Notes: generated by a model not told the origin, from the sequence alone. Positions 1-8,301 are shown, counted from the first letter of the stretch. The stretch is DNA of 64,000 nt from Cupriavidus sp. IDO (GCF_000812465.1 NZ_JWMA01000036.1:118408-182407); one strand, 5' to 3'. Numbers and translations are program-made.

Positions 1-2
1 TG

Positions 3-1433
3 CTGGCCGGGCTGGTGCTGCTGGCGGGGTTTGCGCTGCCGCCATTGCTGGCGCTGACGCGCATTGCGCCGCTGCGGGTGCTGCGGCGGGATATCGGGTT
101 GCCGCCGGTGTCGGCATGGGTGGCTTACGCCCTGGGTCTTGGCGCCTTCGTCGCGCTGCTGCTGGTGGCTGCACGCGACCTGCGGCTGGGGCTGACCACG
201 GCTGGTGGATTCGTCGCGGCCGGCGCCGCGTTCGCACTGCTTGCGCTGGGCATGCTGACGCTGCTGTCGCGCGTGCTGCGCGGGCGGCTGGCGGGGCGCA
301 CGGCGGTGGGCTGGCGTTTTGCGCTGGCGGTGCTGGAGCGCCGCCGCACCGTCACGGTGCTGCAGACGGTGGCGCTGGCGGTGGGCCTGATGGCGCTGCT
401 GCTGCTCGGCATGACGCGCAACGACCTGGTCGATTCGTGGCGCAGCGCCACGCCCGCGGATGCGCCCAATCGCTTCATCATCAATATCCAGCCGGACCAG
501 CGCGAGCCGCTGCGCAACATGCTGGCTGGCGCCGGGATTCACGACCTGCTTTACCCGATGGTGCGCGGCCGGCTGACGCATATCGGCAAGCGCGCTATCC
601 GCGCCGACAGCTTCACGGAAGGCCGCGCACGCAACCTGGTCGAGCGCGAATTCAATCTCTCCTATACCGACGAGCTGCCCGAGGGCAACCGCGTGATCGC
701 TGGCCGCTGGATGAACGGCAAGGACGCGGGGGCATCGGTGGAAGAGGGCATCGCCAAGACGCTGGGTATCCGGCTGGGCGATACCCTGCGCTTCGATGTG
801 GCGGGGCAGTCGGTGCAGGCGCCGGTCACCTCGCTGCGCAAGCTCGACTGGGGCTCGATGCGGGTCAACTTCTTCGTGATCCTGCCGCCTTCCGCGATGC
901 AAGGCCTGCCGGAAACCTACATCACCTCGTTCCATCTGCCGCCAGCCAGCGCGGCGCTGGGCAACCGGCTGACCGCGGCCTTTCCCAACATCACGGTGGT
1001 CAATACCGACCTGATCCTGCGCCAGATCCAGGAGATCGTCGACCAGGTCATCGCCGCCGTGGAATTCCTGTTCGTGTTCACGCTCGCGGCCGGTGTCACG
1101 GTGCTGTACGCAGCGCTGTCCGGCGCACGCGACGAGCGCATGCGCGATGCCGGCCTGCTCAAGGCACTAGGGGCGTCGGCGGCGCTGGTCAGGCAGACGC
1201 AGTATGCGGAGTTCCTGGTGGTGGGCGGCCTGGCGGGGCTGCTGGCCAGCCTTGGCGCGATTGCCGTGGGCTGGGGCCTGTCGCAGTACGTGTTCGACTT
1301 CCCCTACCGCTTCAATGCGTGGATCGTGCCGGTAGGCGTGGTTTCTGGCATGCTGTGCGCTTTTGCGGGCGGCTGGTTTGGCCTGCGCGAAGTGCTGAGG
1401 CAGCCCGCGCTGACCACCCTGCGTGACGTCTGA
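3..1433 (+). CDS. ABC transporter permease, FtsX family (5' truncated by window)
   Basis: The reading frame is open from base 3 with no convincing start, so the gene begins upstream of the window; 476 residues are present. The visible part alternates hydrophobic segments with a large soluble region (about residues 140-340) and ends in a block of transmembrane helices containing GARDERMRDAGLLKALGAS, the typical FtsX/MacB-type permease signature. This matches the C-terminal half of YbbP-like permeases, predicted to act in the inner membrane with a separate ATPase that would be encoded just upstream. The substrate cannot be told; YbbA-YbbP systems are linked to lipoprotein or lipid export and hydrolase release. 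It ends 29 bp before the globin gene, on the same strand. Confidence 0.85.
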   Translation: MAGLVLLAGFALPPLLALTRIAPLRVLRRDIGLPPVSAWVAYALGLGAFVALLLVAARDLRLGLTTAGGFVAAGAAFALLALGMLTLLSRVLRGRLAGRTAVGWRFALAVLERRRTVTVLQTVALAVGLMALLLLGMTRNDLVDSWRSATPADAPNRFIINIQPDQREPLRNMLAGAGIHDLLYPMVRGRLTHIGKRAIRADSFTEGRARNLVEREFNLSYTDELPEGNRVIAGRWMNGKDAGASVEEGIAKTLGIRLGDTLRFDVAGQSVQAPVTSLRKLDWGSMRVNFFVILPPSAMQGLPETYITSFHLPPASAALGNRLTAAFPNITVVNTDLILRQIQEIVDQVIAAVEFLFVFTLAAGVTVLYAALSGARDERMRDAGLLKALGASAALVRQTQYAEFLVVGGLAGLLASLGAIAVGWGLSQYVFDFPYRFNAWIVPVGVVSGMLCAFAGGWFGLREVLRQPALTTLRDV

Positions 1434-1462
1434 GCCGCCGCACCATTGAATTCATGTGTCTT

Positions 1463-1879
1463 ATGAGTACCGAACCCACTGATAACACCAACGCCGCTGA
1501 TGTGACCGCCTTCGAACTGGTCGGTGGCGAGGCGCGCGTGCGCGAACTGGTCGACCGTTTCTACGACCTGATGGACCTGGAGACTGAGTTCGCCGGGCTG
1601 CGCGCGTTGCATCCCGCATCGCTGGACGGCTCGCGCGACAAGCTGTTCTGGTTCCTGTGCGGCTGGCTGGGCGGCCCCAACCATTTCATCGAGCGCTTCG
1701 GTCACCCGCGCCTGCGTGCGCGCCATATGCCGTTCGAAATCGGCATCAGCGAGCGCGACCAGTGGATGCGCTGCATGGCACTGGCGATGCAGGATGTCGG
1801 CTTGTCTGAAGACCTGCAGTTGCGCCTGATGCAGGCGTTCTTCCAGACTGCTGACTGGATGCGCAACGTGGCGCGCTGA
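1463..1879 (+). CDS. Group II truncated haemoglobin
   Basis: A 138-residue protein of the 2-on-2 globin fold, which binds haem and usually serves O2/NO chemistry in the cytoplasm. The proximal histidine is in RLRARHMPFEI, the conserved tryptophan of group II (position G8) is in ERDQWMRCM, and FLCGWLGGPNHFIERFG is the typical CD/E region. Length is normal for the family. An ATG nine bases upstream (1454) is in frame; I chose 1463 because family members usually begin close to this point and the extra residues MCL add nothing recognisable. It precedes a DUF924 gene by 41 bp and may be co-transcribed with it. Confidence 0.88.
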   Translation: MSTEPTDNTNAADVTAFELVGGEARVRELVDRFYDLMDLETEFAGLRALHPASLDGSRDKLFWFLCGWLGGPNHFIERFGHPRLRARHMPFEIGISERDQWMRCMALAMQDVGLSEDLQLRLMQAFFQTADWMRNVAR

Positions 1880-1920
1880 GGCGCCGCCGCGTTTTTTTTC
1901 ACCGGAAGGTTTCCCGACCC

Positions 1921-2517
1921 ATGACCGTCCAACTGCCTGAAGCTGCCCTGCGTGTGCTTGATTTCTGGTTCGACCAGCCTGGTTCGGCCGCCTGGAATAC
2001 CGAGCGCCCGGCATGGTTCACCAAGTCGGATGCCTTCGATGCGCAGATCCGCACGCGATTCCTGTCCGACTGGCAGGTCGCCTGCGACGGGGCACCGGAC
2101 GACTGGTCGGTCACGCCCGAAGGCGCCTGCGCGCGCGTGGTGCTGCTGGACCAGTTCCCGCGCAACATGTTCCGCAACGATCCGCGCAGCTTTGGCAGCG
2201 ACGAGCAGGCGCTGGCGCTGGCAAAGCGCATCGTGGCCACAGGCATGGACCGCGCGCTGCCCACGAACTACCACCGCATGTTCTGCTACATGCCGTTCGA
2301 GCACTCGGAGGCGCTGGCCGACCAGGACGAATCCGTCAGGCTGACGACGCTGCTGCGTGAAGCCAGCGGCGGGGTGGTGGATGTGGTGGAGTGGGCCGAA
2401 AAGCATCGCGCCCTCATCGAGCGGTTCGGACGCTTTCCGCACCGGAACGCGGTGCTCGGCAGGCAGAGCACCGCCGACGAGCTGGCGTTCCTGAAAGAGC
2501 CGGGCTCGTCGTTCTAG
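1921..2517 (+). CDS. DUF924 family protein
   Basis: A 198-residue soluble protein that fits the DUF924 family throughout: VLDFWF near the N-terminus (residues 11-16), LLDQFPRNMFR in the middle, and MPFEHSEALADQ with FGRFPHRNAVLGR in the C-terminal half. The family has an all-helical TPR-like fold of unknown biochemical role and is common in proteobacteria. No signal peptide or membrane segment is visible. The ribosome-binding region is GGAAGG about 12 bases before the ATG. The gene ends 21 bp from the convergent LOG gene, with no strong terminator between them. Confidence 0.85.
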   Translation: MTVQLPEAALRVLDFWFDQPGSAAWNTERPAWFTKSDAFDAQIRTRFLSDWQVACDGAPDDWSVTPEGACARVVLLDQFPRNMFRNDPRSFGSDEQALALAKRIVATGMDRALPTNYHRMFCYMPFEHSEALADQDESVRLTTLLREASGGVVDVVEWAEKHRALIERFGRFPHRNAVLGRQSTADELAFLKEPGSSF

Positions 2518-2538
2518 ACGGCCTGGCTCAAGCCGATC

Positions 2539-3123
2539 TCAGGTCCGCTCGCGGCTTTCCTGCCACTTGTCCACGCGTACGCGCGGCGCGGCGGCGAGCT
2601 TGCCGAGCAGGCCTTCGGCGGTATCGGACACATGGAGCAGGTCGGCATGCACCTGCTTGAGGAAGCCTTCCTGCACCGCGTGCGAGAGAAAGCCCAGCAT
2701 GCTGTCATAGAAGCCGGCCACGTTGAGCAGGCCCACCGGCTTGGCGTGGTAGCCCAGCTGCAGCCAGGTGAAGGTCTCGAACAGCTCTTCGAAGGTGCCG
2801 ACGCCACCGGGCATGGCGATAAAGGCTTCAGCCAGGTCCGCCATCATCTGCTTGCGCTCGTGCATATTGCGCACGACGTGCAGTTCGGTCAGCCCGCGGT
2901 GGCCGACTTCCTTCTGCATCAGCGCTTCGGGAATGATGCCGATGGCCTTGCCGCCGTGCTCCAGCACTGCATCTGCCACCACGCCCATCAGGCCGACCTT
3001 GCCGCCGCCATAGACCAGCGACATGCCGTTGTCCACCAGCGCCTTGCCCAGGGCACGCGCGGCCTGGGCATATTCGGGCCGGTTGCCCGGGCTGGAACCA
3101 CAGTAAACGCAAACGGATTTCAC
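2539..3123 (-). CDS. LOG family protein (nucleotide 5'-monophosphate phosphoribohydrolase-like)
   Basis: A 194-residue Rossmann-fold protein of the LOG (Lonely Guy) / TIGR00730 family. Family landmarks are CVYCGSSPG at the N-terminus, LVYGGGKVGLMG, and the active-site pair PGGVGTFEELFE. Characterised members cleave the N-glycosidic bond of cytokinin riboside 5'-monophosphates or other nucleoside monophosphates; the bacterial substrate is often unknown. The start is a GTG at 3121-3123, which overlaps the TGA stop of the TetR gene (bases GTGA), so the two are translationally coupled; the longer upstream frame runs through the TetR gene and is a shadow. Confidence 0.88.
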   Translation of the reverse strand: MKSVCVYCGSSPGNRPEYAQAARALGKALVDNGMSLVYGGGKVGLMGVVADAVLEHGGKAIGIIPEALMQKEVGHRGLTELHVVRNMHERKQMMADLAEAFIAMPGGVGTFEELFETFTWLQLGYHAKPVGLLNVAGFYDSMLGFLSHAVQEGFLKQVHADLLHVSDTAEGLLGKLAAAPRVRVDKWQESRERT

Positions 3124-3818
3124 TTCTTTTCCTTCCCGGCCTCTGCGGCCTTCGATGCCGCGTATTCGCGGGCAAGCTGATCGAACGCTTCCCGTGCCCG
3201 GCCGCGCAGGTACGGCGCCAGGATCGAGAAGATGTGGTAGCTCGACCCGTGCAGGTACCCGCGGATCTGCTCGGGATCGTTGTACTGGCGCGGATGCTGC
3301 ACGAACTGGAACGACAGCCAGTAGGTGGCGATCACCACGATATTGGTGCAGATCGCTTCGACCTGCTCCGGCGTGGCTTCCATCTCGCCGTCTTCCTGGA
3401 ACTGGCGGCAGATCTCGAGTGCAAAGCGCTTCTTCTGCTCGACGATCCGCTTGAAGTTGGTTTCCAGCATGCGGTTGCGCGCCAGCAGGTCGTTGATGTC
3501 GCGATACAGGAAACGGTAGTTCCACAGGAACTCGGACATGTACTGCAGGTAGCCCCAGCTCTCGTCCAGCGTGGCCTTGTGGTCGTCGGGCAGCTTCAGG
3601 CGGCGCTCCATCTCCTGCTCGAAGCGCACGAAGATGGAGTTGATGATGTCGTCCTTGTTGCGGAAGTGGTAGTAGAGATTGCCGGGGCTGATCTCCATCG
3701 CTTCCGCAATGGTCGTGGTGGTGACGTTCGGTTCGCCGACTTCGTTGAACAGGCGCAGCGAGACGTCGAGGATGCGGTCCCTGGTGCGGCGGGGGCCGGT
3801 TTGCGGTTTGGGTTCCAT
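3120..3818 (-). CDS. TetR/AcrR family transcriptional regulator
   Basis: A 232-residue repressor-type protein. The N-terminal helix-turn-helix spans about residues 15-60, with TRDRILDVSLRLFNEVG followed by TIAEAMEISPGNLYYHFRNK, the standard TetR recognition-helix block. The C-terminal ligand-binding part is long and helical, with an aromatic-rich WNYRFLYRDIN segment. It is followed without gap by the LOG gene. The ligand and targets are unknown. A -10-like element sits upstream inside an inverted repeat, which would fit autoregulation. It faces away from no neighbour: dgkA lies 91 bp upstream on the same strand. Confidence 0.9.
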   Translation of the reverse strand: MEPKPQTGPRRTRDRILDVSLRLFNEVGEPNVTTTTIAEAMEISPGNLYYHFRNKDDIINSIFVRFEQEMERRLKLPDDHKATLDESWGYLQYMSEFLWNYRFLYRDINDLLARNRMLETNFKRIVEQKKRFALEICRQFQEDGEMEATPEQVEAICTNIVVIATYWLSFQFVQHPRQYNDPEQIRGYLHGSSYHIFSILAPYLRGRAREAFDQLAREYAASKAAEAGKEKK

Positions 3819-3855
3819 GGGCGTCCGGGCGATCGGTAAATCGGGGCAAGGGTAG

Positions 3856-3871
3856 CGATTATAAGCAATCG
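3856..3871 (-). promoter_or_regulatory. Inverted repeat overlapping a -10-like box upstream of the TetR gene
   Basis: CGATT and AATCG form a 5-bp inverted repeat spaced by six bases; the minus strand contains TATAAT (plus-strand bases 3858-3863) within it. The element lies 38 bp before the TetR start codon. No good -35 hexamer is visible. An autoregulatory operator over the promoter is plausible but unproven. Confidence 0.3.
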
Positions 3872-3909
3872 TCCCCCGCCCGCCCCATGCCGCCTGGCCT
3901 GCGGCCCGC

Positions 3910-4395
3910 TCAGCCCGCCAGCGCCCGCAGCCAGCGCATCACATGTGGCCCGGCGATCGCAATCCAGGTCCCGCCGCACAGGACCAGCGCCAGCATCACG
4001 GCGGCGCTGCCGAAATCCTTGGCGCGCTTGGACAGGCTGTGGCGCTCCAGCGAGATGCGGTCGATCGCGGCCTCGACACTCGAATTGAGCAGTTCCACCA
4101 TCAGCACGACCAGCAATGTGCCAAGCAGCAAGATCCGCTCGACCACGCTGACCGGCAGCAGGAAGGCGCACGGCGTGAGGATGACCACCAGCGTGAGCTC
4201 CTGCCGGAACGCGCTTTCCTCGAGGACCGCATAGCGCAGGCCGGACAGGGAATTGATGCCGGCGTGCCAGGCGCGCGCCAGCCCGCGGTTGCCCTTGTGC
4301 GGGTTCTGGTCGACCGAATAGTCGCTACTCTGCACGGGTTGCGCCGGCCTCTGCAGCGGCGGGTCTGACGACAGCGGCTGATGTGGTTTCGACAT
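3910..4395 (-). CDS. dgkA: Diacylglycerol kinase (DgkA type)
   Basis: A 161-residue small integral-membrane kinase. After a 35-residue polar N-terminal extension, the family core begins at RAWHAGINSLSGLRYAVLEE and continues with the active-site helix ELLNSSVEAAIDR, with three membrane helices in all. DgkA phosphorylates diacylglycerol to phosphatidate in the inner membrane, recycling lipid. The start ATG lies inside the 3' end of the glycosyltransferase gene (71-bp overlap, different frame), and the two share an operon with the plcP-like gene. That context makes DAG produced by the phosphoesterase a likely substrate. Confidence 0.9.
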   Translation of the reverse strand: MSKPHQPLSSDPPLQRPAQPVQSSDYSVDQNPHKGNRGLARAWHAGINSLSGLRYAVLEESAFRQELTLVVILTPCAFLLPVSVVERILLLGTLLVVLMVELLNSSVEAAIDRISLERHSLSKRAKDFGSAAVMLALVLCGGTWIAIAGPHVMRWLRALAG

Positions 4396-5449
4396 GGCTT
4401 TGCGATGCAGGTTGGGTTGGCGCACCGCCCGGCTTGCTCGTGCTGCCGGGTGCCGCGAGCGGGCGCAGGTGTGCCAGGAACTGCTCGGAAGCGGCGCGCC
4501 ACGAGAACCGCTCGGCATGGGCGCGGGCCGTGGCGCGGTCGATACGCAGCGCCTCCAGGCAGGCTTCACGCAAGTCCTCGTGCATCACGCCGGCCGGGCT
4601 GTCGCCCAGGACATCGATCGGACCCGTCACCGGGTAGGCTGCCACCGGCAAGCCGCTGGCCAGCGCTTCCAGCAGGACCAGCCCGAAGGTGTCGGTGCGG
4701 CTGGGAAACACGAAGACATCCGCCGAAGCATACACCTTGGCCAATTCTGGCTGACTCAGCACACCGAGGTAGCTTACCCCCGGATAGCGCGCCCGCAGGC
4801 CCGGCAGCGCCGGGCCGTCGCCCACCACCCATTTCGAGCCCGGCAAGTCGAGCGCGAGGAAGGCCTCGACATTCTTTTCCACGGCAACCCGGCCCACGTA
4901 CAGGTAGATTGGATGTGCGGTATTCAGGACGTTGGCCTGCTGCGTGGTGAAGACGTCCAGGTCGACCCCGCGTGTCCACAGCACCCCGTGGGTGATGCCG
5001 TAGCGGTGCAGGTCGTCGAGCACGACCGGCGTCGGCGCCATCACGGCGCGCGCAGGGCCGTGGAACCAGCGCAGGAAGCGGTAGGTCCACGCCAGCGGCA
5101 TGCCAAAGCGCGCCTGCACGTACTCGGGAAAGCGCGTGTGATAGGCCGTCGTGAACGGGATCTGCTGCTGCATGGCGTAGCGGCGTGCGGCCAGCCCGAG
5201 CGGGCCTTCGGTGGCGATATGCAGGGCGTCCGGGGCAAACGCGTGGATGCGCCGCCGCACCCGGCCCGAGGGCATCAGCGAGAGCCGTATCTCCGGGTAG
5301 GTCGGGCACGGCACGGTGCGGAATTCCTGCGGCGTGATCATGTCGACCGTGTGGCCCATCGCTTCGAGCTCGCGGCGGGTTGACTTGAGCGTGCGTACCA
5401 CGCCGTTGACCTGCGGCTCCCAGGCATCGGTGACGATCAGGATCTTCAT
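4325..5449 (-). CDS. GT4-family glycosyltransferase, Agt/SqdX-like (diacylglycerol glycosyltransferase candidate)
   Basis: A 374-residue GT-B fold enzyme. The N-terminal half begins MKILIVTDAWEPQVNGVV, the usual opening of GT4 lipid glycosyltransferases of the MgtA/SqdX/Agt group. The C-terminal donor-binding half holds YVGRVAVEKN, VVGDGPALPGLR and the E-x7-E-like FGLVLLEALASGLPV. The last 45 residues are Ala/Pro-rich and lie over the start of dgkA. It follows the plcP-like gene by 76 bp. In phosphate-starved bacteria, PlcP makes DAG and a neighbouring Agt glycosylates it to phosphorus-free glycolipid; the pairing here suggests that role. The sugar donor cannot be read from sequence. A general alpha-mannosyltransferase is the alternative. 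Confidence 0.75.
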   Translation of the reverse strand: MKILIVTDAWEPQVNGVVRTLKSTRRELEAMGHTVDMITPQEFRTVPCPTYPEIRLSLMPSGRVRRRIHAFAPDALHIATEGPLGLAARRYAMQQQIPFTTAYHTRFPEYVQARFGMPLAWTYRFLRWFHGPARAVMAPTPVVLDDLHRYGITHGVLWTRGVDLDVFTTQQANVLNTAHPIYLYVGRVAVEKNVEAFLALDLPGSKWVVGDGPALPGLRARYPGVSYLGVLSQPELAKVYASADVFVFPSRTDTFGLVLLEALASGLPVAAYPVTGPIDVLGDSPAGVMHEDLREACLEALRIDRATARAHAERFSWRAASEQFLAHLRPLAAPGSTSKPGGAPTQPASQSHVETTSAAVVRPAAAEAGATRAE

Positions 5450-5525
5450 GCGGACTCCTAGCGGCGTGGCCGCGTGGCTTGCAGTGAACGTTCGGGAATA
5501 GCGTGTGGCGAGCGGGGAGCGGTAG

Positions 5526-6521
5526 TCAGCCGGCCACGACGGCTGCGCGCCGACGCTTGCGCGCGGCGGGCTCGGGCGGGTCGAGCAGGGTGGTCCAGTA
5601 GACGATCTTCAGTTCGCCCTCCATGGTTTCCACCAGCGCCGACAGGCTTTCGACCCAGTCGCCGTCATTGCAGTAGAGCTGGCCATCCACGTCGCGGATC
5701 TCGGCCTTGTGGATATGCCCGCAGACCACGCCGTCGCAACCGCGGCGACGTGCTTCGTCGACCATCGCGTGCTCGAACGAGCTGATGTAGTTCACCGCGT
5801 TCTTGACCTGGTGCTTCAGGTACTGGGACAGCGACCAGTAGGGAAAGCCAAGGCGCGCGCGGATGCGGTTGAAGTGCCGGTTCATCGCCAGGATCACCGT
5901 GTACAGCGAATCGCCCAGGTAGGCCAGCCAGCGGGCATGCTGCACCACGCCGTCGAACAGGTCGCCGTGCACCACCCACAGGCGCCGCCCGCTGGCGGTG
6001 ACGTGGACGGCGTCCTCGCGCACGGTGATGTCGCCGAACGCCATGCCGTCGAACTGGCGTGCCACCTCGTCATGGTTGCCGGGCACATAGATGACTTCGG
6101 TGCCCTTGCGGGCCTTGCGCAGCAGCTTCTGCACGACATCATTGTGGCTCTGCGGCCAGTACCAGCCGCGGCGCAACTGCCAGCCGTCGATGATGTCGCC
6201 GACCAGGTAGAGCTGGTCCGATTCGTTGTGCTTGAGGAAGTCGAGCAGGTAGGTGGCCTGGCATCCGGCCGTGCCGAGATGGATGTCCGACAGCCAGATG
6301 GCCCGATAGCGCTGGATCAGGTGCGGTTCGGGCGGGTAGCTCGTGCCGGCTTCGGAGGCCGGGGGGGATGCCGGGCGGGCAGCGGGAGATTCTAGATCCG
6401 AGGCCGGGGGCATGAATGCCGCCAGCGCGGCGGTCACGGAGAAGGTCGGGTCAGGACTTCTGCGCAGCCTGTGCGTGACCCACGACAGATATCCGCGGGC
6501 AGATCGGATTGCTTGAACCAT
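5526..6521 (-). CDS. Calcineurin-like metallophosphoesterase, PlcP-type phospholipase C (LpxH-like)
   Basis: A 331-residue protein with a dinuclear metallophosphoesterase core beginning about residue 72: WLSDIHLG, VGDIIDGW, PGNHDE, VVHGDLFDG and CGHIHKAEI supply the metal ligands. Such proteins are often named UDP-2,3-diacylglucosamine diphosphatase, but the WYWPQSHNDVVQKLLRKA segment and the adjacent GT4 gene fit the PlcP subgroup, which hydrolyses phospholipids to diacylglycerol under phosphate limitation. The first 70 residues are Pro/Ala-rich and a later start (for example the Met near residue 37) is possible. A PHO-box-like repeat lies 44 bp upstream of the ATG. The choice of PlcP over LpxH is inference. 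Confidence 0.75.
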   Translation of the reverse strand: MVQAIRSARGYLSWVTHRLRRSPDPTFSVTAALAAFMPPASDLESPAARPASPPASEAGTSYPPEPHLIQRYRAIWLSDIHLGTAGCQATYLLDFLKHNESDQLYLVGDIIDGWQLRRGWYWPQSHNDVVQKLLRKARKGTEVIYVPGNHDEVARQFDGMAFGDITVREDAVHVTASGRRLWVVHGDLFDGVVQHARWLAYLGDSLYTVILAMNRHFNRIRARLGFPYWSLSQYLKHQVKNAVNYISSFEHAMVDEARRRGCDGVVCGHIHKAEIRDVDGQLYCNDGDWVESLSALVETMEGELKIVYWTTLLDPPEPAARKRRRAAVVAG

Positions 6522-6564
6522 GTTGGCCCCGGTAACGGCGATGGCTGCATTCAGCCAGCCTGCC

Positions 6565-6582
6565 GTGACGGGACCGTGACGG
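6565..6582 (-). promoter_or_regulatory. PHO-box-like direct repeat (PhoB site candidate) upstream of the plcP-like operon
   Basis: On the minus strand the sequence is CCGTCAC-GGTC-CCGTCAC: two identical 7-mers with the 4-base spacer (11-bp period) of a PHO box. Each matches five of seven positions of the consensus CTGTCAT. It lies 44 bp before the start codon, where PhoB would replace a -35 element. A third GTCAT lies 15 bp further upstream. Confidence 0.5.
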
Positions 6583-6623
6583 AAACATGAATGACATATG
6601 AAACCGGGCCTGGTTGCCCGGCG

Positions 6624-7595
6624 TCAGCGGGCCCTGGTCGACAGCGTATCCAGTGCCTCCAGCACTGCCGCTACCGCGCGCGGGTGGCGCAGCAGCGAGA
6701 CGTGGCCGATGCCCGTCAGTGCTATGTGATGCGCACCGTCCAGCCATGACGTGCACGCCGGACCCGAGATCGAGTCGTGCCAGCTGAAGATCGAGACGAG
6801 GCGCCCGCGCAGCCGCGGCGATTCGGCGGCGGCGAGCGCTTCCAGCCAGTCATTGCCGCAGTGCATCTGTTCGGCATTGCGCCCGGTGCCAAAGCGCGCC
6901 AGGGCGCAGCCGTGATGCGGACTGCCCAGCGTTACGGCGCCGGTGCAGATCTCATCGGTGCCGCCCAGCACCATCGCCGCGCGGGCGGCAAGCCCGCCCA
7001 TGCTGTGGCAGACCAGCAACGGCGGCCGCCCCGTTTGGGTGGCAATCGCGCGCATGCGGTCCAGCAGCACCGGCGCGTAGTCGTCAATGCCGCCGAATAC
7101 CGGCTCCAGGTCGATCGCCTCGCAGCGGTAGCCCGCCGCCGCCAGCGCCGGCTGGAGGTCGAGCCAGACTGCATGGTTGCAGGCGTAGCCGTGCACCAGC
7201 AGCACCGTGGGAGCATTGCGGCCGGGTGAGGTTTCGGCGAATTGGCGGTGAGAGAGGAACGGCTGCAGCCAGTTGAACATGCGGAACACGGCCGCGTATT
7301 CGGCGAGGTAGCAGGCGAGCGCCTCGGGTGCCCGCAATGGCCTGCGGCAGGCGGCAATATCGGAGGGAGCGGCCGGCGGAAGATCGGCGCGCCGGATGCC
7401 AAAGCCCCGCTTCGTCAGCACGAAGGCCTGTGCGATGCCCAGTCCCAGGCCCGCCAGGACGACCAGCACGCCGGCCGCCAGCGCGGCGGCCCAGCCCCAG
7501 CCCGCCAGCCACACCAGCGCGGCGCCGATACCGCATGCGGTGGCCGCCTGCATGGCCACCGCAATGCGGCGGATGCCGGCGGCGCTCAGGCTCAT
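6624..7595 (-). CDS. Alpha/beta-fold hydrolase (triacylglycerol-lipase-like), membrane-anchored
   Basis: A 323-residue protein with two hydrophobic segments in the first 60 residues, so it is likely anchored in the inner membrane, followed by an alpha/beta-hydrolase domain. The oxyanion-hole region is VLLVHGYACNHAVW, the nucleophile elbow is CHSMGG, and GSPHHGCALARFG follows as in bacterial lipases; the C-terminal HVSLLRHPRA holds the likely catalytic His. The substrate is unknown. The start codon overlaps the stop of the RDD gene by four bases (ATGA), which places both in one transcript. Confidence 0.82.
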   Translation of the reverse strand: MSLSAAGIRRIAVAMQAATACGIGAALVWLAGWGWAAALAAGVLVVLAGLGLGIAQAFVLTKRGFGIRRADLPPAAPSDIAACRRPLRAPEALACYLAEYAAVFRMFNWLQPFLSHRQFAETSPGRNAPTVLLVHGYACNHAVWLDLQPALAAAGYRCEAIDLEPVFGGIDDYAPVLLDRMRAIATQTGRPPLLVCHSMGGLAARAAMVLGGTDEICTGAVTLGSPHHGCALARFGTGRNAEQMHCGNDWLEALAAAESPRLRGRLVSIFSWHDSISGPACTSWLDGAHHIALTGIGHVSLLRHPRAVAAVLEALDTLSTRAR

Positions 7596-8128
7596 CGCTT
7601 GGGCTGGCGCAGATCGGTCAGTCGGGTGCCCGCAAGCCGGTCATGCAGGAACTGCCGGCGAGGGTCGAGCAGGGCCAGCAGGATCCAGATCAGCAGGCCG
7701 GCGCACAGCACGCCGACGAACGGCCCCTTAACCAGCCCGAGCGCGTGCCCCACGGCGGCCGAGGGCGGCAGCCAGAGCCACGCCAGCAGGTAGCGCAGCG
7801 CCGCCTGTGGCCAGCGTGGCGGCATGCCCCGCGCGTTTTCCACGCGCATGCGCCAGGTCTGCATTGCCAGGGTCTGGCCACTGCGCTGCCAGAACCATGT
7901 GAAATAGCAGCCGAGGATCAGGAAGCTCCACAGCTGCATCGAGACGGGGCTGTCGAGGCCGGTCTTCTGCAAGAAGGGGCGCAAGAGCAGATAGGCCGCC
8001 GTCGATGCGCTGAGCACACCGAACAGGAGCACGCCTTCGTACAGCATGCAGGTGAAGCGGCGCCGCAGCGGCGGGGCAGCGGCAACAGCTGCGGTGGTAG
8101 GTGCTGGGTCGATAGTGGCGGCGGGCAT
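7592..8128 (-). CDS. RDD family membrane protein
   Basis: A 178-residue integral membrane protein with about four hydrophobic segments. Family features include FTCMLYEGVLLFGVLS near the N-terminus, the QTLAMQTWRMRVEN motif shared by RDD proteins, and a C-terminal LHDRLAGTRL. RDD proteins are of mixed or unknown function; some have been tied to ion transport. It sits 173 bp downstream of the DUF3106 gene on the same strand and overlaps the hydrolase gene by four bases. Its place after a sigma factor/DUF3619/DUF3106 set is a familiar betaproteobacterial order. Confidence 0.85.
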   Translation of the reverse strand: MPAATIDPAPTTAAVAAAPPLRRRFTCMLYEGVLLFGVLSASTAAYLLLRPFLQKTGLDSPVSMQLWSFLILGCYFTWFWQRSGQTLAMQTWRMRVENARGMPPRWPQAALRYLLAWLWLPPSAAVGHALGLVKGPFVGVLCAGLLIWILLALLDPRRQFLHDRLAGTRLTDLRQPKR

Positions 8129-8301
8129 GGCGCGGGCGCGAGGAACGTTCTGCGGGCGTTTCGGTGTAGGCCAGTCCGGGGAGCCGCGGGCTTATCGGCT
8201 CGGTCGCGGTTCTGCCGGGCGGCAACTGCTGGATGCGACCACCGGCGCGGAGCGCGCCCGTAGCCTGCACGGAGTCGGCATTATGCCAAATGCAGGATGG
8301 T

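Noticed and set aside
5526..6521. Naming the phosphoesterase LpxH outright
   Set aside because: The fold is shared, but the neighbouring glycosyltransferase, dgkA and PHO-like repeat favour PlcP. Without a search for a second LpxH in the genome the name would be unsafe.
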